Shown: positions 1-13,375, numbered from the stretch's first letter. The stretch is 64,000 bases of DNA from Colocasia esculenta (GCA_014218235.1 CM024758.1:70194206-70258205), one strand, 5' to 3'. Made by a program: numbers and translations. Notes: generated by a model from the sequence alone, not told the origin.

Positions 1-117
1 GAGTTTCTACTCATGCAATAATGACGTGTATATTTTAGCTAGTTTGTTTTTTATAATTGACGAATTTTTTCTATTTATCTAAAATTTTTTAATTAATGAA
101 ATTTCTGAGGTATTACA
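1..117 (-). mobile_element. End of an LTR cut by the window start
   Basis: AT-rich sequence ending in GAGGTATTACA at 117, the same terminal motif that closes the LTRs of element A at 5542 and 40910. At 118 the sequence changes abruptly to the reverse transcriptase start of element F. The simplest reading is that this is the terminal part of an LTR inserted into F, so its 5-bp target duplication should read GGATG (118-122) and lie upstream of the window. Sequence before the terminal motif differs from A, so it is a relative and not the same family member. The strand is inferred from the match to the U3 end of A. Confidence 0.55.
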
Positions 118-880
118 GGATGTCACCTGCCTAGCTAAAGGAATTGATGGCACAACTGATGGAGCTATTAGAGAAGGGGTTCATCAGGCCAAGTACTTCC
201 CCATGGGGAGCACCTGTATGGATCGATGAGGCTATGCATCGACTATCGTCAACTCAATCAGCTAACCATCATGAATAAGTACCCATTGCCTCGGTCGATG
301 AACTTTTCGACCAAATATCTGGAGCTCAATATTTCTCCAAGATCGACCTTCGATCTGGCTATCACCAAATGAGGATCAAAGATGATGATATCTTCAAAAC
401 AGCTTTCAGGAGCAAGTATGGACACTATGAATTCGTCGTTATGCCTTTTGGTCTAACCAATGGTCCTGCAGCCTTATGGCAACTCATGAACAGCATATAT
501 CGGCCATACCTTGACAAGTTCGTGGTCGTCTTCATCGATGATATCCTTATATTTCAAAGACCAAAGAAGAACATGAAGAACATCTGAAGGTAGCACTGCA
601 AGTCTTGCGAGACAAAAAACTGTATGCAAAGCTGAGCAAGTGCGATTCTGGCTCGAAGAAGTGTCCTTCTTTGGCCATGTCATCTCAAAGGACGGCATCT
701 CCATTGATCCCTCTAAAGTCGAAGCTGTACTCAATTGGGAGAGCCCAACCAACGTCACAGAAATTAGAAGCTTCTTAGGACTGACTGGCTACTATAGGCT
801 GTTCATAAAGGACTTCTCAAAGATCGTCGTTCCTCTCACGTGTACTAACACGAAAGGAGAATCCATACTCTTGGAGTAAA
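118..880 (+). pseudogene. Reverse transcriptase of element F (broken)
   Basis: RNA-directed DNA polymerase of a Ty3/gypsy pol. The start of the palm is readable from 120 but has an in-frame TAG at 132. About 20 bases coding the LFVKKKDG region are missing near 220 when compared with D. The longest open piece, 369-587, holds the YGHYEF and MPFGLTN motifs and the catalytic FIDDIL with its Asp pair at about 534-542. A frameshift just after this ends the frame, and 640-879 resumes with GHVISKDGISIDPSKV and FLGLTGYYR, the thumb and connection region. The gene is inactive as written. Small indels may partly be consensus errors. Confidence 0.85.
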
Positions 881-1330
881 GAGTGTGAGAAGAGTTTCCA
901 AACTCTAAAAGATTGTCTTACCTCAGTTACTTTTCCGCTCTTCCAATAGGGGAGAAAGTTTCTCTGTCTATACCGATGCCTCAGGAATTGGGCTAGGCTT
1001 TGTATTGATGCAGAAAGAGAAAGTCATTGCCTACTCTTCAAGACAACTGAAGACGCATGGGTCAACTACCCCGTGCATGTTTAGAGTTGGCTGTCGTGGT
1101 CTTCGCCTTAAAATCTAGAGACATTATTTGTATGGAGAGCAATCACTGTCTACTCTGACCACAAGAGCTTGAAGTATTTATTCTCCAGAAGGAACTCAAC
1201 TGAGACAGAGAAGATGGCTAGAAACCTAAAGGATTTCGACTTCAACATCCAATACCATCCAGGCAGGGAAACGACGTAGCTGATGCTCTTAGTAGAAAGC
1301 CAATGGCATCTGTCTCGAGTCTAATCCTGG
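881..1330 (+). pseudogene. RNase H domain of element F (broken)
   Basis: Domain that would degrade the RNA strand during reverse transcription. The recognisable core YTDASGIGLGFVLMQKEK is coded at about 967-1020, followed by the IAYSSRQLK block. The remainder matches the 17760-18230 region of D but is scattered over three frames by single-base gains and losses. No open frame covers the domain, so it is called by alignment to D within this window. Confidence 0.75.
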
Positions 1331-2590
1331 CGAGATGTGACTACTAGAACAATTTGCAAGGTTAGACTTGAATATTGAACATAGGGATGACCGAGTCTTG
1401 ATTGCCAATATCAAGATTCAATCCGACATGCTAGAAGAGATTAAGCTCAACAAGAAGCGATCCATTCTTGGTTCGCATCAAGGAAACCTTAGCCAAAACA
1501 CCTGACTTTCTATGACCGAGGATGGAAGGCTGGTGTTCCAAGGGAGGACATGTTTCCCAACAATGAAGAATGAAGAGGAAGCTAATGGATGAAGCTCACA
1601 AGATGAAGTATACTATTCATCCTGGAGGTACCAAATGTATCAAGACATGAAAATAATGTTTTGGTGGCCGAATATGAAGAGAGAGGTAGCCGAGCATGCT
1701 GCTCATTGCCTTACTTGCCAACAGGTAAAGGCCGAACACATGAGCCCTACCAGCGTGCTTAGACCACTAGATATCCCGGAGTGGAAATGGGAAAGCATTG
1801 GCATGGACTTCATCATGGGCTTACCTAAGACTCGTGGTGGACTCGACGCCATATGGGTCATTGTTGACCGATTAACCAAATCCGCTCACTTCCTCCCTAT
1901 AAAGAGTAAGTGGTCGGTAGAGGTACTAGCTGCCTTATATGTCAAGGAGATAGTGAGATTGCACGGAGTTCCATCATCTATTGTTTCGGATCAGGATCCG
2001 AGATTTACGTCTCACTTCTGGAAGGGACTGCAAAGTGCACTTGGTACTAAGCTCAACTTTAGTACTGCATTCCACCCACAAACGGATGGGCAAACCGAGA
2101 GAACCAACCAAATTGTCGAAGACATGTTGAGAGCCTGTACCATAGACTTCCAAGGTTATTGGAATGAGCACCTATCCCTAATTGAGTTCGCCTATAACAA
2201 CAGTTACCAGGCGAGTATTAAGATGTCACCGTTCGAAGCACTATATGGCAGAAACTGTAGATCTCCTGCATGTTGGAATGAGGTTGGAGAACAGCAATGG
2301 CTAGCCCCAGACATGGTGCAAAATACAACAAGGGACATTCAGGTGATTAGAGACTGACTTAAGATTGCTCAGTCCAGACAGAAGAGCTATGCTGACAGGA
2401 GAAGGCGATATTTAGAATTTCAAGTCGGTGATCATGTACTCTTAAAGGTGTCACCTACTCATGGCATCCAAAGATTTGGTGTAAAAGGGAACTCAGTCCT
2501 AAATTCATCGGTCCTTTTGAAGTGCTCGAAGGGTCGGTGAGGTTGCATACCGACTGGCGTTGCCACCAAACTTGGCAAGCGTACACAATG
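1331..2590 (+). pseudogene. Integrase of element F, cut by element A
   Basis: Integrase inserts the cDNA copy into the genome. The zinc-binding HHCC part is coded around 1615-1720 (HP..., then CLTCQQ). The catalytic core is open at 1635-2357 (240 codons), with D58 in GMDFI, D119 in VSDQDPRF and E155 in GQTERTNQ. This is DD35E spacing and the best preserved integrase core in the window. After the stop at 2355 the C-terminal part continues in other frames to VAYRLALPP and the VHN motif, where element A enters at 2590. The tail resumes at 40911. The broken flanks argue against activity. Confidence 0.88.
2586..2590. repeat. Target site duplication of element A, left copy (CAATG)
   Basis: CAATG precedes the left LTR of A and is repeated at 40911-40915. 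Removing A plus one copy restores the continuous reading seen in D at about 19477-19490. Confidence 0.9.
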
Positions 2591-5542
2591 TAAAACACCC
2601 TCCTCTGACTTCACACACACATATATATAACACGCATTATACCTTTGATCGGAAGAGGGGTTACGCTGACAATTTTTGTTATGGGCAACAAATCCGTGTA
2701 TGCACAACATTAGCAAACCATTCCACAAAGGCGTCTTTGAACATATTATACTTCACAGGTAACAAAGTACTAATACTCATTATTTACAAGAGCTAATTTC
2801 TCTCTCTAATTCAATACATCATCAACAAAAAGAAACTACTAAAACTATGCTATTCTTCTTCATCTCTTTATCGTTCACAGCGGAATGGGATTCATGTGTA
2901 GCTGAGATTATACACACCTTCAATCTGAAAGGGTGGAGGAAACAAGGCATGAGTCGGAAGGACTCAGTAGGTGAAGTAACCATATATGGATCGAAAACAC
3001 ATTTGCTCATGAATTTCATACTTACCAGAAACATAGCTCAAATTGAATTCAAATGAGCCCAAATAAATCACAGAATAAGAGTCTATTTGTCTTTCAGAAT
3101 TCAGACCATAACTTATTATTGGAAAACAAATTTGACAGGCATCACTGCTCTCAAGAGGTTACTAAATAGACGTAAATACATCCTCAGTGTCTAGGCGATT
3201 CCACACCTTGGATCTTGTTCATTGCGCAAGAACGGGGTTTATTACCCACCATCGTCAGTCCATTGACTTGGATTTACCTACAAATTGTCGCCCTCAGCTG
3301 ATCACACAGTGGCTGGTGCTACCACAAGTGATCCTAAACCCTCTTTTGAAGAGAGCACTATCTTCATATCAAAAATTTCTTTTCATGAGCATAACAGAAA
3401 TTGGAAATCCAAAGGTAGTTTTGATTAAGAACTAATACAGATATCTTGGTGACAAAGTTGCTCAGAGTTCAATAATATAAGAAAGACAATTGATTGAGAC
3501 AGGGTTATGACTCAAAGCCAATAACTTCAGAAGGTTGAAATCACATAAGAACCCAAGAAAATGAAGATCCACAATTGTCATCACAAGTTATTCACATCTC
3601 ATAAGGTGTTCAAACATATGAACTCTGAGGTGATCAGGTTTTGTAGACTCAATTATCGAATACGGGAGAATAGACTCAATCGGAGTACTATTCGTATTGA
3701 CAATGTTAAGAATAAATCAAGGAGGTTAAGGTACATAATGTGAGTAAACTTTGTTGTAATATGACAGTAAATACCAAGGTCATTAAGTGGGTAATTCTAG
3801 GCTTTTAGGATGAAGTTTAAGCAAGAGTTCTATCATGCAAAGTTGCTGAAATACAAGACAGGACAATAGTTGTCGACAGCCAAGAAGGGGCTGTCGACAG
3901 ATAACAACAGCCAGAGCTCAGTTTTGCTGGTTCTGTGTCTACCTATCGACAGCTACAAGATGACTATCGACAGCTAGCCGCAGTCCCAGTTATCTGAAGT
4001 TCTGGAAGGCTTGCGCCTGTCGACAGCTATGGGCTGGCTGTCGACAGATAGCAACAGTCCTACCAGGAATGACTTTAAATCCATCCTAAACATCCTAATT
4101 ATAGAACTTATAAACCAAGACATATTTTATATCAATAGAAGAGTCTAATTGTAGTTCTCACAGCGGTTTATAAGCTAAATAAGCGAGATGAAAGAGGAGG
4201 TTTGCAATTCAAACTTGTCTTGCTTGAAACTAAACATAGTTTGGTACTGGAAGTATAGCCTTGACAGCAATAATTTAATGGAGGAATTCTACTAGATGGA
4301 CACATAAATCACTTTGTGTTTCATGGATCTAAATCAAGACTTAAGTACCAAACATCTAATAGATAGTCATACTATTCTCAAGATATTGAGACTTCTAACA
4401 AAACTCTATAACATGACATGGATCAAGGGTGGAAGAAAAATGTTAGAACCTACTTGATCTGTAAGGGGAGTGAAGATTCTTATTGGTAATCACATAGTTC
4501 CAAAGGTAGTTAGGGATCAAACAAAGATATAGAGTTACAAGCACGTATACGGAAGATGTACACAACCAAACCAAGTTTGTTGAATAGCTCAAAAGCAACA
4601 TATACGAAGCTATAATCTTTTTAACAAGAGTAGAGAATAAAAGTATGGGGAGAAGATAGGAACCTACTTGATCTTGAAAAAGAAATAAAGATTCTTCTTC
4701 TCCTCCTCGTTGAACTAATATCAGTGTAACGAAGAGCAAAAGAAACTGTAGAAATCTTCAGCCGATGCAGTTGGAGGAGTGGTGATTCTACAGAAGAAGG
4801 AACAATAATAGCTACACTAAGCAACTGCAACAGCAACAACAGGAATAGAGGATGGAAAGGTTTGTTCAATCGATAAGGAGTGAGCTTTTATAACTCCTCC
4901 GGACTGCATGCATGCCGGCACGTCGGCTCACAGGTGTTGAGGTAAAAACCTCACTTCCCCACCCACAGCCACGTTTCTCATGCAAGCCTCAGGAGTTTAC
5001 ACCTAAGGTAGGTACGTGTAGGGTGTTTAACCTCCCCAATAACCTGGCTTACGTGTAAGCAAGGAAAAATTCCCAGAAATTTTACCGTAATTGGGCTTTA
5101 AATTAGCTAACCTATTTGTTTCCTCGTTTAGGTGTCTTAATGATGTCCAATCAAGTTGAAAATTTGACCATAGGCTAATGAAAAGGTTTTACAAATTATG
5201 GTGATTTTAGTTTAATTTTTAGAATTTATTTTCCACTGGTGAAAAATCGCCCGGAAAATAGTTACGTCGGCTAAATCTCAAAATTTGGTCGTAAAAAATT
5301 CCGGATAATTACATATTTGATATCACCACATTTTCCTAAGAATTATGGTGTTCTCAGATTTCATTTTCGTTACAATTTTCCGATGTCACCCTGTCGGGGT
5401 GCGCACGACCGAAAGTGATATTTGGGTATGATAAAGTGTCTTAACACACCCTAAATCCTAAATATCTCAATGTAATTCTAATCGGTTTGCATAAACAAGA
5501 ATTTATAAGTAAAACATGATATTTAAAATTTGAGGTATTACA
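2591..5542 (-). mobile_element. 3' LTR of element A
   Basis: A 2952-bp terminal repeat matching 37949-40910. It ends in TATTACA at 5542. Its left end reads TAAAACACC where the other copy reads TGAAACACC, a G-to-A change in the terminal dinucleotide. A TATA box (TTATAAAAGC on the minus strand) lies at 4884-4893. Copies of the palindrome word TGTCGACA cluster at 3870-4047. No gene is seen here; the short open frames, including 4443-4869, are chance frames in LTR sequence. Confidence 0.92.
4884..4893 (-). promoter_or_regulatory. TATA box in LTR of element A
   Basis: TTATAAAAGC on the minus strand, conserved in the partner LTR at 40249-40258 and placed about 650 bp into the LTR. It is the best candidate Pol II core promoter for A. 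Confidence 0.6.
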
Positions 5543-5556
5543 TTTCTCCCCCTGTT
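5543..5556 (-). other. Polypurine tract of element A
   Basis: AACAGGGGGAGAAA on the minus strand, directly against the 3' LTR. This is the expected RNase H-resistant primer for plus-strand DNA synthesis. Confidence 0.9.
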
Positions 5557-5588
5557 AAAATAAATTTCGTCCTCGAAATTGACAAAAT

Positions 5589-5875
5589 TTACTTACCGAA
5601 TAGCTGTGGATACTTTTCTTTCATCTCTTGCTCCAATTCCCACGTTTCTTCCTCCACGAGTGCATTTCTCCATAAGATCTCTTCACCATAGAAACTGCTT
5701 TGTTTCTGAGAACTCGTTCTTTTCTGTCTAATATTTTATGGGTTCCTCTTGCACGATTAAATCTGACTGTATTTCCACATCTTCATAACTGATTATATGA
5801 GAAGGATCCATTGTATTTCCTTAACATAGATATGTGAAATACATTATGAATATGTGACCAAGAGGGCGGTAGAGC
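5589..5875 (-). pseudogene. Integrase tail and chromodomain of element A
   Basis: Continuation of the A integrase after insertion of B. On the minus strand it begins at ALPPS, passes the HNVFHISML motif (about 5830-5850), and ends with a chromodomain-like stretch whose last residues read EETWELEQEMKEKYPQLF before a stop at 5589-5591. In chromoviruses this module binds methylated histone tails and steers integration into heterochromatin. Several bases are lost between the two motifs, so the frame is broken. Confidence 0.75.
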
Positions 5876-5880
5876 TAACT
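5876..5880. repeat. Target site duplication of element B, left copy (TAACT)
   Basis: TAACT before the left LTR of B, repeated at 30487-30491. Confidence 0.9.
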
Positions 5881-6321
5881 TGCGACGACCCTCGTTATAC
5901 CGGTATGATTATACCAATCCACATCGGTATAGGGAGTCTCGTCACAGTGGGACATTTACCCAAGCACTAACACATATGATTGAGATGTACACAAATATAT
6001 AATACAGAGTAGCGGAAGTAAAAGAACCACTATCTTTTCATTTCATCATCCACATAAACATACATGATCCATATAGCAATTTAAGGAACTAAGTCCACAT
6101 AATGAAATACATTCAAATTACATTGTTCGTCCACAATTTACATAAGCTTCAATTACATAAGTCTCAATTACATACTATGAAAGTAAGATACAACAACGGT
6201 GACTCCATAACACTCTATCCTCCTCGCTCGGAGTCGCTCTCAACGGTCTCCTCCAAGGAAGTAGGGTCACCTGCTAAACCTGTACGCCGAAGCAAGAATG
6301 AGTCTAAAAGACTCAGCAAGT

Positions 6322-6326
6322 AAACT
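6322..6326. repeat. Target site duplication of solo LTR C (AAACT)
   Basis: AAACT on both sides of C (6322-6326 and 10478-10482). The partner LTR of B holds the empty site once, at 27850-27854. Confidence 0.92.
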
Positions 6327-9300
6327 TGCAACGACCCACTTCCACCCGGTACGGTTATACCAACCCACATCGGATGAGAGCAAGCCGCTACAGGGGAGAA
6401 TACCCCAACAAGTAACAAAAGAGCTGAGATATACACAAATAGAATTAATAAATGCAACGGAACTTAAATAAATCTTATTCCATCAACTTTTAAATCCACA
6501 TACCACAGTCTGCATAGTTCAACAAAAGATAACATAAGTGCAAAATGTTCCAAATACATAGCCGACTCCAAGTACATTTGAATCAAAACTAAAATTTCAA
6601 TTGTAGCTTACATACTATGAAAGGTAAATTACAAGTCTTCAATCACTTAGTCCAATTCTACTTCAAGTCTTGCTAGCTTCTCCGCTACAATTTCCTGAAT
6701 GTTTAGCAAGAATGAGTCTACGCAATAGACTCAGCAAGTAACTTAAGATTCAATACATACATATTTTCTAACAATTTAACAATAGAATTTCAGCAATTAA
6801 ATCTTACATGCTTATGCCATAACAAGTTATTTCACATGAAATTGTATTAAACGACTATTCTAACACATGTAAAACTATAATCTAAACAAGATTTTAATAA
6901 CATGGTGTCATTATCATAAGTACAAATACACATTCACATACCTTCACACTTTACTCACATCATTGTAAAACTTCATAACTAAGTCATGGAAAACATATAC
7001 AAGATTGGTTGCACTCCTAGCATGATTTCTAACTCACTTGGCATGCAATCATAACAGTTTACTTCACATTTAGCTTGCTGATTTTATATAAAGTCTATGA
7101 CACTCATATTACCCTTGCATAGGGATCACTTGTAACTATCCAACATGATACTAAACACATGTGCATCCAATCATTCAAATTCCATGAATATGAAAGCATA
7201 TACTTACATTTTGGTACTAATAGTAACATCACTTTTAGCAATTGACAAGTCACATAAACACATACACACACATTTGTACACATCAATAAACAATTTATCA
7301 ATCAACACTATTGTCATTTACACTTATACTATTTTCTCATTACACATAGTCATATGATGAACCTGGCTTTCACATACACTCACTTTGTTCTATCACACAA
7401 TACTCATACACATTTGCCGTTAATTCCTCTTCACATTCACACACTTCTTATCACTTCACTTTTGCAATAACATGTGCCACATTTACACATATCTTGCACA
7501 TACCTTGTGCTATTAGACACATGTCACTTTTCACATCACACTTATGGTTATTTTCACTTAATGCCAAGACACAGCCCAAACCACCATTAGATGTCTCATA
7601 ACACACACTTGGTCACATTCGCTACTTAATCACCGGCGCAGTGATAAGTCTTAGTCTCTGCAGAAACCGGGGAAAGCCCTTCCCACCATTACTAGTGGAA
7701 CTTGTCCACCTCCAGGATTTTACAAGACCCTTTGCCAGGGTGTACACTTTATCAAGACCTTTCCTAGGGTGTAACACTTTGAGCTTTCCCGTAGGGGCAC
7801 CACTACCGTACAGCTCCAAGCATCTAAGGTGGCAGTGTCTTATGGGCATATTGTTTATCTTGTCACATTAATCGTTTTACACACTACCACTTGTTCTCTC
7901 ACGTCTCACGCACACACACTCATGCAAAATTCACACACACATAAGTCCTCATTCACTGATTTTTAACTTCACTGTTGCAACTACCAAATAATCATAATAC
8001 AGATATCACTATACTGAAATCTACTGAATCACATCAAGTCAAAATTTTCATGCTCACATAGTCATTTTTCTCATAAAAATACATAACAATGCTCACTGTC
8101 ATCAGAATAATATGAGATTTTAACCACAGACAATTTAAGGTTTATAATCGTACATACAAATTTTCAGATTTTTCTGAGTCATATTACATTTACAGAAATT
8201 AAAACATTCTGTTTCATGCTATTCATAATTCACTTTAACATGGAGCATAACATGAACCTCAGATTTAACCATTCACAACCTGATCCTAACATAATCATCA
8301 TCACAGAAAATTTTCCTTGATTTATTGCATAGCACACAATTTAATGTAAATTTTACAATTTTTATGCATGTCTTTCATTTCCAAAACAGAAATTTCAGTA
8401 AATCCCACAGTCATGGAAAAATTCTCAAAATTTCAGGGCATGGACTGATACATATACACATGGTATAGAAAAATCTAGGGCATTAAATTCTCAGGAATTA
8501 GGTAGACAGTAGATGAACATGCGTAATCCATCTTTTCCAACATGTATTTCAATAATCAAAAGAATTCATGTCATCCACAGAAAATGCAGAAACTTCCACA
8601 CACACACCACATTACCTATTTTACATAGCATATAGGATTTACACTATATCCTCATGGCGAAAACATATCGAAAATAATCATCTACCAGGAAGAACAGCTC
8701 ACTGTTCTATCCTGAAGAACTCGGCGGCAACCTCTGGCCGTTCAGGGTTTGGACGGCATGATCACTGGAGCCTATGGGATATCTTGGCGTCAAGGGTATG
8801 ACGCCAAGTTCCTGTCTGTGCAACAGCACAGACCGAACCCCAAATACTCAGTGAAAAGGAGGGTCCAGGACACGATTTAAAATCCACAAAAATTACTGGG
8901 ACCTAGGGAACATGTATGGGATTGAGATCTATGGGTTACTTGCCTCTAAATTAAATCTACAGATCGGAATAAGCTGATGAAGCCCTTCTCGGCCTTGCCA
9001 AAAGGTGATCAGAAACTCCTTCGATCCTCTTCTCCTGTCGATGTAGATGGCACCTCGGGGCTGGAAGCTCTTCTTGGATGTATTGGCCGCCTCCCAGACG
9101 TAGCAGCTCCCTGGTTTCCTCCTCCAATCGATGGATTAGAGCTCCTTAAGTTCAGCTTTTCTGCATCTCGGGTCCAAGGGTTCACCAAATGTCAAAGCTT
9201 CCTCCTCGATCTAGGCTGGGTATTTCATAGGTTTAGGGTCTGGAGATGCTTCTTGGGTTGCTGTACTACTCTCCCATCTTCATGGATCTCTCAGAAGGTC

Positions 9301-10477
9301 TCCAAATCGCCGGATCAAAGCTTGGGAAGATCAGGTTTTTCCTCTAGTTTTCTCACAGCTAGGGTTTCCTGGCCAAGAGACAAAAGCAATCCCTCCAGCT
9401 GCTGAGGGGTGATTCTATATAGATCTAGACTTGGGGCATGCGTGGGCAGGGTCTGATGTGAGTTGAGAGCCGTTGGAGACATCTCCCCAACCAGTGAGCT
9501 TGCTGCCCCGGAAATTCTGGGTCTGCAACGCACAGAAAATTAGGGATATTGGCGTCCACATCCATGGACGTCTACCTTGGTGTTGCGTCAGTCGATATGG
9601 ACGCTGACATACTATGGGCGTCCATCTATGTTGACGCCAAGACATTCTTCTGCCAAAACTTAAATCATGCAGAACCATGCTTAATCCACACATATAGACA
9701 CATGAAACCCATGTGGTATAGTGTATATACCATTACACCGGGTAACCATCCAATAGTTAATATTAATCCTATACATACATACATAGGTACATTGAGATAA
9801 TAATAATACGCACATAAATATCTACACACGCATACAACATCTAAGGTATAACATGTATCTTACTATACTTATGAAATCAATAACATTTATACTTAGACAT
9901 GCCCATGCATACATAGGCACACTTAGGATAAGATGTACGTCGGTACCTACCTATGTGTACATGAGGTTTATAGAATTACAATATACACTACCCAATACAC
10001 CTATCATACTTGCACTTGATATATATATATATATACATGCAATGTACAAGGTACAATGTACACATTGACTACACCGTGCAATGAACAACGTTTACAACCA
10101 AATATACTCATGCATACCTAATTATACCAAGGTGTTACATATGTAAAATTAAGTACACAATTATCACATGCATATGATAATCTACATACGTACATACACG
10201 TATGCACTTCATATATTCGCACACAATATTCATGAAATGGGCAATATAAGGTATACTTCAATATTTAGGTAGCACCTGCATAGTATTTTAAATAGATACT
10301 TTATACTCAAATTTAGTCAATTACTTATCTTCACGATAATAGTATACATCCTCGCATATACCCATGCAAAATTTATATCTATAATATGCACCATTTTCAT
10401 GCACGCCCTTTATGAAAGAACAAGTAAACAACATATTCATAAAATATAAGCGGGAACAGAAAAATCGGGGCCTTACA
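6327..10477 (-). mobile_element. Solo LTR C (4.15 kb)
   Basis: Runs from TGCAACGACCC to GGGGCCTTACA with a perfect AAACT duplication and no primer site, polypurine tract or coding domain inside, so it is a solo LTR left by recombination between the two LTRs of one element. Its ends and a block near 7640-7830 (GTCCACCTCCAGGATTT) resemble the B LTR, so it is a related subfamily with a longer LTR. TATA box on the minus strand near 9414-9423. An inverted pair CTTGGCGTCA/TGACGCCAAG lies at 8783-8792 and 8799-8808. The 142-codon open frame at 8977-9405 has no recognisable domain and I do not call it a gene. An (AT)n run lies at about 10019-10035. Confidence 0.9.
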
Positions 10478-10482
10478 AAACT
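10478..10482. repeat. Target site duplication of solo LTR C, right copy
   Basis: AAACT, matching 6322-6326; the B LTR resumes directly after it. Confidence 0.92.
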
Positions 10483-12631
10483 CCATACACATCATACATG
10501 CATACATCACAAGCAAGCCTTACATTCAATTACATTAACTCCAAATAGGTAGCATGGTTGAACAATGTTAAGAAACAACCTATCATGATATTTCTAATTC
10601 CGTAACACAAGATACATGGTTTATGTCATTCCAAAATAAAATACCTACCACATGCTTTCTACTCATTCATTCACATGAGAGCTACTTTTACATTTAACTA
10701 CAACGTGATAGCAATTTTAGCATGGGATTTTCACACATAAGAAGGAAATACCCTAATCATGGATTCTACACACTCTCGCGCATATAAAACACCATTATAA
10801 ACACATTAAGGTTACTGTTTTGACATGAGTTTAACATTTTCATAACATAATCACAATTTAACATTCTAACACATGGGTTTCACATGTTTACACATTTACA
10901 CGTTCACATGTTCACTTGCACATTACACATTCACATGTTCACACTACACAATTTGCACATATACACATTCACATTTTCACATTTAAATGCCGTGACACAT
11001 AGTCCAAACCACCACTAGAAGGACACATTCACATCACATAACACATAACACATAGACGCCACCTAGGCAACACAGTGACGGCTCTTGGTACTGCGCAGAC
11101 CGGGAGAAGAACTCTCCACCCTAACCAGTGGTACTTGTCCACCTCCAGGATTTCATCCTAATGCCCATAGGATTTTAACACATTGAACTTTCCCGTGGGG
11201 ACTTTTCCACGGTACAGTTCCACAGCCCTCTATGGAAGCAGTGTCACACACGGCACATTTTACACATTTCCTGTTTATTATACACATAGTTCTCACACAA
11301 TTGAACACATGACTTACCTTTCACCATTTGGCATATGGTTCAGTTTTCCCTAAAATGATGCTACTGTTAACAGAGTTTAACACTCAGTAATTTACACTAA
11401 TCAGGTTGAAAACACATAATCAAACCATAATCATGATAGCATGCATTAATAACTCATTTTCACATGAAAATTTCACAATATAACCTAATGTTACCCAAAT
11501 CTCCTGAAAATTGAACCACCCACTGTTTGCAGGTTTCAGACCACTCATGCAAATTTTTACATTTTTCTAAATTACACAGAATTTACAGAAAATGAAACAC
11601 TCATTCACATGCCATTAATAATTCAGTTATCATGGAAGCACAACATAATTGTCAGATTTAATAGCTCCCTAACCTGCATCTAACATTCATCTTATCATAG
11701 GAGTTTTCTCCAAATTTATCAAGCATCATACAATTTACTGGAATTTAAAAAAAACAACCTACACATGCTCCCTATTTTCCAATACAGAAATTATAACAAA
11801 TTTCATAATCATGGGAAAATTTCCAAATTTTCAGGAAGAGGACTGACATACATACACATCGTCTGGAAATTTTATGGAAACCCAATTACACATGGATCAT
11901 GTGAACAGTAAGCTACCATATCCAAGATCTTTATTTCACATGCATTTCACATAATTCTAGCAATTTATACAAATTACAAAAATGCATAGGAATCTCACAA
12001 CACCTTCCTTTATCTATTTTACATAACATATAACATTTACAGTATATCCTCATGCGAAGAAATCCGAAAAATAATCATATATAAGGAAGAACAGCTCACT
12101 GTTCTGTCCTGAAGAACTAAACGGCAAAGCCTGACCGTTCAAGGAGGTTAACGGCAGCATCGTCTGCCGCCAACTCAAGATCTTAATGGCAAGAGATCTT
12201 GCCGTTAAGTTCCTGTCTGTGCAAAAAAAACACAGACCGAACTCCAAAGATTTGTGAATGTAGGGGTTCCAAGACACGAATTAAATCCCATAAAATGCCT
12301 AAGACCTACTATACATACACATGGGTGACGGGATGGGTTACTGCCTCAGTAAAATTCTCCAAAGAGATCTAAATGGCCGAAGAAGCTCTCCTTGGGCAGT
12401 GCCAAGAAGCCTCCAAGATCCTCTTGCTCTGGGTCTCTGTGGATGTAGACAATAGCCCGATGTTGGAGAAGCCTTCCCCAACGTGTAGACTTCCTCCTAG
12501 TCGGTGTAGATGGCCGGGAGAAGCCTCAATTCGCCAGATCAAAGCCTCCAAAGGTTCAGGTTTTCTCTGTTCTCACAGCTAGGGTTTCCCTTTTGCAAAG
12601 AGCCAAGAGAGCTCTTTCAGGTCAAGGAGGG

Positions 12632-12642
12632 CTATTTTATAA
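12632..12642 (-). promoter_or_regulatory. TATA box in LTR of element B
   Basis: TTATAAAATAG on the minus strand, preserved in the other LTR at 29997-30007. In both copies the GACGTCC/GGCGTCC word cluster lies 130-220 bp upstream, an enhancer-like position. Confidence 0.6.
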
Positions 12643-13113
12643 GCCTTGGCCTTGGAGTCCCACGCACAGGTGATGGGAAGGATGGATAGCCGTTGGGGAC
12701 ATCTCCCCAATCGGTGAGCAAGGCAAACCCAGAATTTCTGGGTGCTGTGCACAAAAATTCAGAGAAGTAGACGTCCACATAGATGGCCGTCTACTTTAGT
12801 GTGGCGTCCATCGACATGGACGTTACTCATCATAAACGTCCCCTGATGTTGCCGCCAATTTGCTCTTCGGCCAAACTTAAAAACCATGCAGAAAACCATA
12901 TGTACACTATGTATATGCATGCAATATATGTAGCATAATATACACACTACTACACCATGCAATCAATCAAATTTACAGCTAGTTTACACATGCATACGTA
13001 AGTACACCTAGTTAATATGTACGTAGATATCTACATATGCCACATGATATTTACACACAAGCACGAATCTACACACACAACAAAATAAAAGGACAAAATT
13101 TGAGGGCCTTACA

Positions 13114-13125
13114 CCCTCTCCCCTT
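13114..13125 (-). other. Polypurine tract of element B
   Basis: AAGGGGAGAGGG on the minus strand, abutting the 3' LTR; priming site for plus-strand cDNA synthesis. Confidence 0.9.
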
Positions 13126-13156
13126 AGGAAACTTCGTCCTCGAAGTTTAAACAACA

Positions 13157-13370
13157 CTACTCGAACAAATGAGGATACTTCCTCCTCATCACATCCTCAA
13201 GCTCCCAAGTAGCCTCCTCTCGCGAGAAGTTCTGCCATAAAACTTTTACCGACGTAATCCTCTTGTTCTGGAGATGTTGAACCTTTCGGTCCAGAATAGC
13301 TACTGGTTGCTTCACATACGACAGATTTGGTTGGATCTCCACTGGCTCGTGACTAATAACATGAGACGGA
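13157..13370 (-). pseudogene. Chromodomain tail of element B integrase
   Basis: The C-terminal end of B pol, separated from its core by element D. The minus-strand frame reads from RDPSHVI through an open stretch of 61 codons (13157-13342) with AILDRKVQHLQNK, VKVLW and EEATWELEDVMRRKYPHLF, the typical plant chromovirus chromodomain ending. The stop lies about 45 bp from the polypurine tract. This part is intact in frame; the break is caused by the inserted element. Confidence 0.85.
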
Positions 13371-13375
13371 TCTCG
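13371..13375. repeat. Target site duplication of element D, left copy (TCTCG)
   Basis: TCTCG before the D 5' LTR, repeated at 22756-22760. Confidence 0.92.

Larger units (their letters stand above)
5881..13113 (-). mobile_element. 3' LTR of element B, interrupted by solo LTR C
   Basis: Starts TGCGACGACC and ends GGGCCTTACA. Without C (and one AAACT copy) it is about 3.08 kb and matches 27428-30486 throughout. TATA box on the minus strand at 12632-12642. Inverted words GGCAAG/CTTGCC lie near 12187-12205 and GTCTGTG/CACAGAC just beyond. GACGTCC and GGCGTCC words cluster at 12770-12850 upstream of the TATA box. No gene is seen; the open frames in this stretch are non-coding LTR sequence. Confidence 0.92.

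Noticed and set aside
8977..9405. 142-codon open frame inside solo LTR C
   Set aside because: No recognisable domain; it lies wholly within LTR sequence, and related LTRs of B do not keep the frame.
10019..10035. (AT)n run
   Set aside because: Short simple repeat within solo LTR C; common in AT-rich plant DNA and not informative.
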